DNA from: Bacteroidales bacterium UBA3824
Lineage (GTDB): Bacteria > Bacteroidota > Bacteroidia > Bacteroidales > UBA3824
Direction: 5' to 3'
Assembly (NCBI GenBank): GCA_002393195.1
Contig: DGIK01000156.1
Location: 1-5,298, forward strand
DNA: 5,298 nucleotides
Shown here: piece after piece, positions 1 to 5,298 of the stretch
Layout of the letters: each line of letters begins with the position of its first letter
How positions within the stretch are numbered: the stretch's first letter is position 1
Program-made: the position numbers and the translations under genes
The notes under the pieces: generated by a model
The model's input: only the letters and a program-made list of their open reading frames with translations
Databases searched by the model: none
What the model was told of the DNA's origin: nothing

Positions 1-35
1 TATTCCGTTGTGAAAACATTAGGTTGCCTCGTCCT

Positions 36-767
36 TCAACGGGGCATTTTTTGTTTTCCCTCAAACAGCAAATGCATATCCGAATATGACACATTACATT
101 CTTTCATTTTGGACACTTCGTCAAGTCGTTGCCCTTTGGATGCTTTGGCGGATTTTGTGGAGTTTTTGATTGCGTTGATGAGGTTGGTGTCGTCAGAGCC
201 GCATAGTTTAGAGAAAAGGTTTGCAACCTTGTTTTTTTCGTATTCGGGGAGATGTTTTTTCAATATTTTTTCGATACCGCTTTCTGTTTCATAATATGCG
301 GACGTGTATGCAAAATGAAGCAACAACCAATATTCAAATGACGGCATATTGTTACAGAAAATTACAGATGGTTCGTCAGAATCGTCGGTGTTTTCAAATT
401 GCTTTTTCTTGTCTATGAGTGCTTTATATTTGTTAAAGTTGCTTTCGTTGGTGCGTACAATGTCCAGGTCAAAAATACAAATAAATTTGCGGCGAGGGAT
501 GTTCAGGTACGAATTTATTTTGTCCAAATATGGTTCTTTTCTGCCGCCTTTCAGATTTATCGGTTTCGATTTTTCGTATTTGAGCCTAACTCTTGTTGAA
601 TCTTCCAAATGAGAAAAAAGACTGTTCATATAAGCCTCCTCCGTGTCTCCTTCCACCAGCCAAGTGTATTTTGACGGATTGGGTTCCACAATTCCAGAGG
701 AAACAGCATTGTTTTCCCTGCGTGAACGCTTTGATGTTTTGGGTTCTATTTTGGATTTTTTGCTCAT
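36..767 (-). CDS. rloB: RloB-family Toprim protein, putative nuclease effector of a two-gene defence module
   Basis: The 243-residue product matches the RloB family (Toprim-like fold). Seen in the sequence: a Lys/Arg-rich tail (residues 1-20); the Toprim glutamate in LVEGDTEE (E39); the acidic pair in IFDLD (D100, D102); the family hallmark MPSFEYWLLLHF (141-152), a variant of the usual SNPxFExWxLLHF; YEKN near 176-179; and a C-terminal SYSDMHLLFE segment like the family's end. The length is normal and no catalytic acid is missing. The ATG at 767 lies 17 bases after the stop of the ATPase gene, so the two are almost certainly co-transcribed and RloB relies on the upstream promoter. RloB proteins typically sit beside an AAA ATPase (RloA; AbiLi with AbiLii in lactococci). 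By analogy with OLD and PARIS-type Toprim effectors, RloB may cut nucleic acid when phage infection is sensed; the target is unknown. Family assignment is firm, function is inferred. The gene is AT-rich compared with secA. Confidence 0.88.
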   Translation of the reverse strand: MSKKSKIEPKTSKRSRRENNAVSSGIVEPNPSKYTWLVEGDTEEAYMNSLFSHLEDSTRVRLKYEKSKPINLKGGRKEPYLDKINSYLNIPRRKFICIFDLDIVRTNESNFNKYKALIDKKKQFENTDDSDEPSVIFCNNMPSFEYWLLLHFAYTSAYYETESGIEKILKKHLPEYEKNKVANLFSKLCGSDDTNLINAIKNSTKSAKASKGQRLDEVSKMKECNVSYSDMHLLFEGKQKMPR

Positions 768-784
768 AATTTATTGTCTTGTAA

Positions 785-1993
785 CTAATTATAATACTCA
801 ATCTCTGCCACTGCGCCGAAACGGCCTTCGCGGTACGCTTTGTAAATAGATTTTATGTTTGTCAGGTTGAAGTCGGCGAGTGAAAACAATCGAGTGCTGC
901 CGTCTTCTATTTTTTCGGCAAAACGTATTGAATCCTTGCGGACAAGGTTGTTGACCGTTTCCATCAATCCCGAATAGTGGGTTGTTATGATAAGTTGTGA
1001 ACGGCTGTTTTTTTGAGTTACAAAGTCGTAAATCAATTTTTCAAACAAGTCGGGATGTATGGAAGTCTCCAATTCGTCAGCGGCGAGAAAAGCGTTGTTT
1101 TTTACAAGGCGTTTCATAATATAATACAGAGCCACAAAACGTTTGGTGCCGTTTGATTGTTGCTGACCAATCAGATTGTAAGTGCGCGTTTTGCCGTCCA
1201 CTTTTACTTCTACGGCATATTCGTCCCTTATTTTTTCTTCGCCGTCGTTTTTTACAAGGCTGAAACAGATGTCGCCGATGTTGTCGAAACCGTCAAGTTT
1301 TAGGTCGTCAATAAACTGTCTGTCAATATTTTCTGCACCTGAAACAAAATCGTTGGCTATTTTTGTGTAAACGTCTTTTTTGTCGGTGATTACGGGTAAA
1401 AAATTCTTGAAATACTCCAAAACGTTCTCAATTTCGATGATTTTTTCGGTGAGTTTTTCTGTGGAACTATTGTACGCCGCAAATAGCGACATATTTTTTC
1501 TGCACGTCCAGTCAAGTCCGTTTTTGACCTGTTGGTCTATTTCAAAGTTATATGTTATTGTAGTTTTGTCGCCTTTGGTTTTGCGTTCAAAAAACAATGT
1601 ATCCGCTACTTCCAGTTTTTCATAGACAACGTTTTGCGGATTCACGCGGAGGAAGTAACGGTTTTTTTTGTTGGAATTGTCATAGAAAATGATGTCAAAT
1701 TTAGAATCACCCTTTGCGGTCTTGTCGTCGAGCAAAAATGGTTCTACGCCCGTAGCAACGGAATTGACATCGCGCAAAATGAAGTCGTGCAAAAAGAAGA
1801 ATATTTTGAGAAAGTTGGATTTGCCCGAGGCGTTTGCCCCATATAACGCTGCAAATCTCAACAATTTGACCCCTTTCGCCACTTCCACGACTTGGGTGTC
1901 TTCCGCGTAATTGTCGTCTTTGTCCGCCTCAAAACTGAATGTTGTCTTGTGCTTGAACGACAAAAAATTCTCAACGGTGATTTCCTGTATCAT
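785..1993 (-). CDS. AAA_15/AAA_21 (OLD-like, RloA/AbiLi-type) ATPase, partner of the RloB protein
   Basis: This 402-residue ABC-like AAA ATPase belongs to the group found in OLD, RloA and Abi systems. Seen from the ATG: an N-terminal strand MIQEITVENFLSF, typical of SMC/RecF-like ATPases; Walker A GANASGKSN (52-60); a long middle insertion (about 85-260) rich in Lys, Asp and Phe; a signature-like QQQSNGTKR (277-285); Walker B and catalytic glutamate in FLAADELE (D306, E307), followed by SIHP; the switch histidine in TTHYSG (H339); and a tail YREGRFGAV characteristic of the family. All ATPase motifs are intact. An in-frame TTG at 2020 would add nine residues, but it overlaps the -7 promoter box, so the ATG at 1993 is preferred. 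The RloB gene follows after 17 bases. Inferred role: an ATP-dependent sensor or scaffold that holds the Toprim effector inactive until infection. It has no fused Toprim domain of its own, unlike single-protein OLD nucleases, which agrees with the effector being the separate RloB protein. Confidence 0.88.
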   Translation of the reverse strand: MIQEITVENFLSFKHKTTFSFEADKDDNYAEDTQVVEVAKGVKLLRFAALYGANASGKSNFLKIFFFLHDFILRDVNSVATGVEPFLLDDKTAKGDSKFDIIFYDNSNKKNRYFLRVNPQNVVYEKLEVADTLFFERKTKGDKTTITYNFEIDQQVKNGLDWTCRKNMSLFAAYNSSTEKLTEKIIEIENVLEYFKNFLPVITDKKDVYTKIANDFVSGAENIDRQFIDDLKLDGFDNIGDICFSLVKNDGEEKIRDEYAVEVKVDGKTRTYNLIGQQQSNGTKRFVALYYIMKRLVKNNAFLAADELETSIHPDLFEKLIYDFVTQKNSRSQLIITTHYSGLMETVNNLVRKDSIRFAEKIEDGSTRLFSLADFNLTNIKSIYKAYREGRFGAVAEIEYYN

Positions 1994-2008
1994 TTTATTA
2001 TGAATTGG

Positions 2009-2069
2009 TTTGTGGCGCAAATATAATGATTATTTTGTTATAATCCTCACAAATATCCTCTGCCACAAA
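2009..2069. repeat. 8-bp perfect inverted repeat flanking the operon promoter
   Basis: On the plus strand TTTGTGGC (2009-2016) is matched by its exact inverse GCCACAAA (2062-2069), with 45 bases between. The arms enclose both promoter boxes, and the left arm lies at the expected transcription start. The match does not extend beyond 8 bases on either side. It could be an operator for a dimeric regulator bound at two distant half-sites, the edges of a small invertible promoter, or chance. The arms are shorter than in known Bacteroides promoter-inversion systems. Confidence 0.45.
2018..2053 (-). promoter_or_regulatory. Bacteroidota-type -33/-7 promoter of the ATPase-RloB operon
   Basis: Reading the minus strand, TTTG (2053-2050) is followed 24 bases later by TATATTTG (2025-2018), an exact fit to the Bacteroidota -7 consensus TAnnTTTG. 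The spacing is a few bases longer than usual. Transcription would start near 2011, giving a short AT-rich leader of about 18 bases before the ATG at 1993, with no Shine-Dalgarno sequence, as is normal in this phylum. A repeated GAGGAT (2060-2055 and 2048-2043) brackets the -33 box and could be a regulator site, but this is weak. Confidence 0.6.
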
Positions 2070-2076
2070 AAAAATT

Positions 2077-3993
2077 TTATATCTTCGTCATTACCAACCC
2101 ATCCTCTTCTCTATTGTAAAATTCCTCCATTTTGGCGTTGAATTGTTGCCTTGGCAGCGATGACCAGGCGCGGAAGTCGGAGGTGATGTCGGTGAAGCGG
2201 ATGTTGACTTTGCGTTTTGGGACAAAGAGGAAGCGGAGCATCGCAAGGAATTTGAGACTTTTTACGAGCATTGGCACCATTGGGGCGGTGCGGGTGCGGC
2301 CGTAGTTTGACCAGCGGCTGCCCCATAGACCGTGGATTTCGATTGCTACAACGCGGGTGTGGTCGGGAAGAATTTTTGAGGCGTTGTATGCCATGCGGCG
2401 GTTGCCGATGGTCTCCTTGCCGTCGAGTGTGATGTGTCCGGAGGGGTAGAAAAGGATGTTTGCGCCGTTTTCAAGTTGCGTCTGTACAATGCCGTCGAGT
2501 TTTTGAACTTGCTCCACGCCTTCACGTCCGCCACGGCGCAGGTCGGGCACTTGAACGGCGTCAAAAAGGTTAAGGACGTGACCCATGAATTTGTTTTTCC
2601 AAAATCTTGCGTCCACCATCGGTTGGAGTTTGTAGTCGTAGAGATCTGCAAACAAAATCAGCGGGTCAATCAATGCGCGGTGCATCGGGAGGATGAGGAG
2701 ATTTTGACCGGCGGGCACGTCGAGCACTTCCTTGTTTTCCATCTTCACGTCATAATGAAGGTGGATAATTTTGCTCACGCGATAGCACAGCGAGCCTTTG
2801 TAATTGAACATGAAATATATCGTCCATGCCGCCAACAAAATGCCGTCGAATAGGAACACGTATGTCGATGACAATAAGTTGGCAATCAATACATTAGTTG
2901 CAGAAGCCGCCAATATGAATATGAACGAAACGAGATTGAAATATGCAAGAATGATGTTGAGTTCCGATGTGGCGACACGCTTTTGGATTTCGGCGTCGAG
3001 GGGGATTTTGAAGATGCCCACAGTGATTGCAATGATGGTCATGAAAATTCCAAAATACAATCCCTTGTAGTCGCCCATTTCGTTGAATGGAAGTATGGAA
3101 ACTATTATCATCAACACACCTGCCAAAACTCCAAGACGCGGTACAGTGCCGAGCATATAGCGGCTGTGATTGAGTTTGCCGCCGAGGAGACAGCCGACAG
3201 TAATGCCAATCGCCATTGATGCAAGGAGATAGCCGGTCTGGGTGTTTGACATGCCGAGGTGTTCTTCGCAGTGTGTTATCAGAATCATCTGCACCGATGC
3301 GCAAAACCACCAGAACAATGACAGCAACATTATTACGTGTCCGAGGCCTTTGTATTTGCGGGAAATTGCGGCGGATTCACGCAGGAATTTTATTGGATTT
3401 GCCGACGATTCTTCCGCCGTTTTGTTTTCTTCGGTCCTGATTGTCAGGCTGCTGAGCAAACCCAACGCAGCAATGGAAAACAAGACTATGGCGTAGAGCG
3501 TGAGAGAATGATGATCCGACATTACCGAGCCGACAAATGTGCCTACCAATGTGCCGAGGAATGCAAATGCCTCCATGCCTCCCATGCCCATTGAGATGCC
3601 TTCTTCGCCGCCGATGTCCTTGATGAGTCCGTATTTCGCGGGGGAGTAGAGCGCGCTCTGCAATCCCATCAAAAGCGATGCCGTGAGCGCAATCCAGATG
3701 TTTTCAAAATAGAATCCAAGCACCGCGACGAGCATTATCGGCAATTCACAAATTTTGGCGACCCTGATGATTTGTTGCTTGCGCCAGAAGTGTGGCAACT
3801 TGCCTGCCAATGGAGACAGGAACACGTATGGCATTACCATTGCAGCCGCCATGATGCTTACAACAAGTGTGCTGTACTCTTTTGCAACCCATGTCGCCGC
3901 CACAAAACATATCAACGCTTTGAGGACATTGTCGTTCATAACGCCGAATATGTTGGTGATATATAGCGATAAAAACTGTCGGATGTTTTTCAT
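2077..3993 (-). CDS. LplT-like MFS lysophospholipid transporter fused to a PlsC-type acyltransferase
   Basis: This 638-residue inner-membrane protein has two parts. Residues 1-400 are an MFS transporter with about twelve hydrophobic segments and LplT signatures: the N-terminal FGVMNDNVLK (16-25) and LYSPAKYG (115-122). Residues 405-630 are a PlsC/LPLAT acyltransferase: the catalytic HX4D is HRALID (H438, D443), a basic DLRRGGREG (484-492) follows, and the motif III position reads FYPSGH (515-520), with Ser where most relatives have Glu in FPEG. In E. coli, LplT flips lysophospholipid inward and Aas re-acylates it; Aas combines a PlsC-like domain with an acyl-ACP synthetase. Here transporter and acyltransferase are one chain, and the AMP-binding synthetase domain found in three-domain relatives is absent. 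Likely job: salvage of lysophosphatidylethanolamine or similar lipids; the exact substrate is inferred. The ATG at 3993 begins directly at the LplT-like N-terminus. No clear -7 box is seen upstream, so read-through from secA across the heptad array is possible. Confidence 0.88.
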   Translation of the reverse strand: MKNIRQFLSLYITNIFGVMNDNVLKALICFVAATWVAKEYSTLVVSIMAAAMVMPYVFLSPLAGKLPHFWRKQQIIRVAKICELPIMLVAVLGFYFENIWIALTASLLMGLQSALYSPAKYGLIKDIGGEEGISMGMGGMEAFAFLGTLVGTFVGSVMSDHHSLTLYAIVLFSIAALGLLSSLTIRTEENKTAEESSANPIKFLRESAAISRKYKGLGHVIMLLSLFWWFCASVQMILITHCEEHLGMSNTQTGYLLASMAIGITVGCLLGGKLNHSRYMLGTVPRLGVLAGVLMIIVSILPFNEMGDYKGLYFGIFMTIIAITVGIFKIPLDAEIQKRVATSELNIILAYFNLVSFIFILAASATNVLIANLLSSTYVFLFDGILLAAWTIYFMFNYKGSLCYRVSKIIHLHYDVKMENKEVLDVPAGQNLLILPMHRALIDPLILFADLYDYKLQPMVDARFWKNKFMGHVLNLFDAVQVPDLRRGGREGVEQVQKLDGIVQTQLENGANILFYPSGHITLDGKETIGNRRMAYNASKILPDHTRVVAIEIHGLWGSRWSNYGRTRTAPMVPMLVKSLKFLAMLRFLFVPKRKVNIRFTDITSDFRAWSSLPRQQFNAKMEEFYNREEDGLVMTKI

Positions 3994-4005
3994 ATTCTTT
4001 GGATG

Positions 4006-4124
4006 TTATATTAAAGAGGAAAGATTAAAGAGTATAGATTAAAGTGGAAAGATTAAAGAGTAAAGTCTCAACAATCAACTTTAATCTTTAATCTCTCAAC
4101 TCTAATCTTTCAACTTTAATCTTT
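4006..4124. repeat. Heptanucleotide array forming an imperfect inverted repeat between secA and the transporter gene
   Basis: From 4006 to 4124 the DNA reads in a continuous 7-base register for 17 units. On the plus strand the left half uses AAAGATT and AAAGAGT-like units; the right half uses their inverses, CAACTTT, AATCTTT and CAACTCT-like units. The switch is at about 4069. The 11-mer AAAGATTAAAG occurs at 4020-4030 and 4048-4058, and its exact inverse CTTTAATCTTT at 4079-4089 and 4114-4124. One extra heptad in the right half (4090-4096) shifts the inner pairing by 3.5 bases relative to the outer one. The transcript could fold into a long AU-rich hairpin. The array includes the last codons and stop of secA and ends 13 bases before the next start codon. 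There is no GC stem with a U-tract, so it is not a classical intrinsic terminator. Units are far too short and lack spacers for a CRISPR array. Confidence 0.85.
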
Positions 4125-5298
4125 CAAATCCATTGCGTCCTTGCCGTGGCAGTTTTTGTATTTCTTGCCGCTGCCGCATGGACATGGATCGTTGCGCCCC
4201 GGTTTTTTCTCGGCGCGTACCGGCTGAACTCTTTGGATGGGTTCGCGGCGGGGCTGCTGCTGTTGCTGCTGCTTGGGCGAGTCGTTGATGGTATTTGCCT
4301 GCTCCTGCGAAGCCTTCATCTTTTCCTGTTCGCGGCGGATAGCCTGTTCGCGGGCGCGTGCCTGGGCTTGCGCTTGTGCCTGAGCCATTGCGAGTTGCTC
4401 CGGGTCGGGCATAGGTATCTGTGCGCGCATCAAGGTTGATATTACCGACTTGTTGTTTTTGTCGAGCATACGTCCAAAGAGTCCGTTGGATTCTATCTTG
4501 AAGATTACGAGCGGGTCTTTCTGTTCGTAACGAGCGTCCTGTACCGACTGCTTGAGGTCGTCGAGGTCGCGGAGGTGCTGCTTCCAGTTGTCGTCGATGG
4601 TTACGAGCATTATTATCTTCTGGAACGCCTTTGTAATCTCGCGGCAGTCCGATTCGTAGGCTTTTTGGAGGTTGACGCGGATTTGGAATATGCGCCTGCC
4701 GTCGGAGATAGGCACTATGATGTATTCAAACCTATCTTTCTGCGTCTCATAGACGTTTTGGATGATTGGGGCGGCTTTTTCGCGGATGAGTTTCATCTTC
4801 TCCGCCATGCGTTCGAATGCGGTGTTGAAGAGTTTGTCGCCGATGGCAGAATCGTCGAGTTGCAGGAACTCTTGTTCTGTTATCGGGCAGCTGATGCCCA
4901 AGCTCTTTGCCACTTCAAAACAGAATGTGGTGTACTCGTCGTTGCGTCCGTACTTGACGAGATTGTCGCAGGCGTCGTTGAGCATGTTGTTAATCTCGAT
5001 GTCGAGGCCGTTGCCATACAATGCGTTGCGTCGTTGACGGTATATTACCTCGCGCTGCTTGTTCATTACGTCGTCGTATTCGAGCAGGCGTTTGCGGATG
5101 CCGAAGTTGTTTTCCTCCACCTTCTTCTGGGCGCGTTCGATGGATTTGGTTACAATCTTGTGCTGGATTACTTCGCCTTCCTCTATGCCCATACGGTCCA
5201 TGAGCGCGGCAATCCTATCGCTGCCAAATAGACGCATCAAATTGTCTTCCAACGATACGTAGAATTGCGAGCTGCCTGGGTCGCCCTGACGTCCGGCA
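4116..5298 (-). CDS. secA: Protein translocase subunit SecA, C-terminal fragment (5' end outside the window)
   Basis: SecA is the ATPase motor that pushes preproteins through SecYEG at the inner membrane. The reading frame stays open to the window edge, giving 393 residues of a protein usually near 1,100 residues in this phylum; the N-terminal motor domain lies outside. The first visible residues AGRQGDPGSS are the end of helicase motif VI in NBD2. Then come the helical scaffold (VTKSIERAQKKVEENNF; LEYDDVMNKQREVIYRQR), the two-helix finger region (DDNWKQHLRDLDDLKQS, YEQKDPL), a flexible linker with QAQAQAQARA (4353-4382) and six glutamines (4254-4271), and the C-terminal zinc-binding SEC-C motif CPCGSGKKYKNCH (4146-4184), which contacts SecB and ribosomes in other bacteria. 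All three Cys and the His are present. The final Lys-Asp-stop codons lie inside the heptad array. The gene is GC-rich (57% in a 60-base sample) and looks intact; its promoter is not in the window. Confidence 0.97.
   Translation of the reverse strand, partial: AGRQGDPGSSQFYVSLEDNLMRLFGSDRIAALMDRMGIEEGEVIQHKIVTKSIERAQKKVEENNFGIRKRLLEYDDVMNKQREVIYRQRRNALYGNGLDIEINNMLNDACDNLVKYGRNDEYTTFCFEVAKSLGISCPITEQEFLQLDDSAIGDKLFNTAFERMAEKMKLIREKAAPIIQNVYETQKDRFEYIIVPISDGRRIFQIRVNLQKAYESDCREITKAFQKIIMLVTIDDNWKQHLRDLDDLKQSVQDARYEQKDPLVIFKIESNGLFGRMLDKNNKSVISTLMRAQIPMPDPEQLAMAQAQAQAQARAREQAIRREQEKMKASQEQANTINDSPKQQQQQQPRREPIQRVQPVRAEKKPGRNDPCPCGSGKKYKNCHGKDAMDLKD

Noticed and set aside
5..42. Possible terminator hairpin behind the RloB gene (CCGTTG at 5-10 with CAACGG at 37-42).
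   Set aside because: The stem is only 6 bp with a 26-base loop, overlaps the stop codon, and has no U-tract. The real end of the operon may lie left of the window.
586..801. A 71-codon minus-strand frame overlapping the RloB start and the ATPase end.
   Set aside because: It is out of frame with both conserved genes, has no recognisable motif, and its first part spans the intergenic bases only by chance.
1991..2020. Longer ATPase start at TTG (2020).
   Set aside because: The TTG overlaps the -7 box, and the expected transcript begins downstream of it. The family N-terminus (IQEITVENFLSF) begins right after the ATG at 1993.
2065..2079. T-run just after the stop of the transporter-acyltransferase gene as an intrinsic terminator.
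   Set aside because: There is a run of T on the minus strand but no GC-rich stem before it, so termination here cannot be supported.
2434..2853. A 139-codon plus-strand open frame opposite the acyltransferase domain.
   Set aside because: It is fully antisense to conserved motifs including HX4D, with no family resemblance and no promoter or start context.
4006..4124. The heptad array as a CRISPR array or insertion sequence end.
   Set aside because: Units are 7 bases with no spacers, there are no cas genes, and no transposase or target duplication is nearby.
4575..5231. A 218-codon open frame on the plus strand opposite secA.
   Set aside because: It lies wholly antisense to well-conserved secA codons, shows no recognisable domain, and is explained by the codon bias of the GC-rich opposite strand.

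Overview
The window looks like chromosomal DNA from a member of the Bacteroidota, most likely the Bacteroidales. Two things point there. The SecA fragment has the wording of that phylum's SecA in the two-helix finger (LDDLKQSVQ, then YEQKDPL) and a glutamine-rich linker before the zinc motif. The one convincing promoter is a Bacteroidota-type -33/-7 pair (TTTG, then TATATTTG) with no Shine-Dalgarno sequence behind it. The genus cannot be named from this sequence.

All four genes are on the minus strand, so transcription runs from right to left. At the right edge (4116-5298) is the C-terminal third of secA, cut by the window end. Next, 4006-4124 is a remarkable 119-base array of 7-base units whose two halves are inverted relative to each other; it runs into the secA stop codon. 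Then comes a 638-residue membrane fusion protein (2077-3993), with an LplT-like lysophospholipid transporter in front and a PlsC-type acyltransferase behind. It probably takes up and re-acylates lysophospholipids.

After an 83-base gap that carries a promoter framed by an 8-base inverted repeat, the left part (36-1993) holds a compact two-gene cassette. It encodes an AAA ATPase of the AAA_15/AAA_21 (OLD-like) type followed 17 bases later by an RloB-family Toprim protein. This ATPase plus RloB pairing is the RloA/RloB or AbiL type of arrangement and is a likely phage-defence module. In hand-counted 60-base samples it has about 35-38% G+C, against about 47-57% in the fusion gene and secA, which fits acquisition by transfer. 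No integrase, transposase, tRNA, rRNA or CRISPR array is visible.

The secA and transporter-acyltransferase genes are envelope housekeeping functions. The ATPase and RloB genes form their own transcription unit and probably act together, with the ATPase as sensor and regulator and RloB as nuclease effector. Bases 1-35 downstream of the RloB gene hold nothing that can be identified with confidence.
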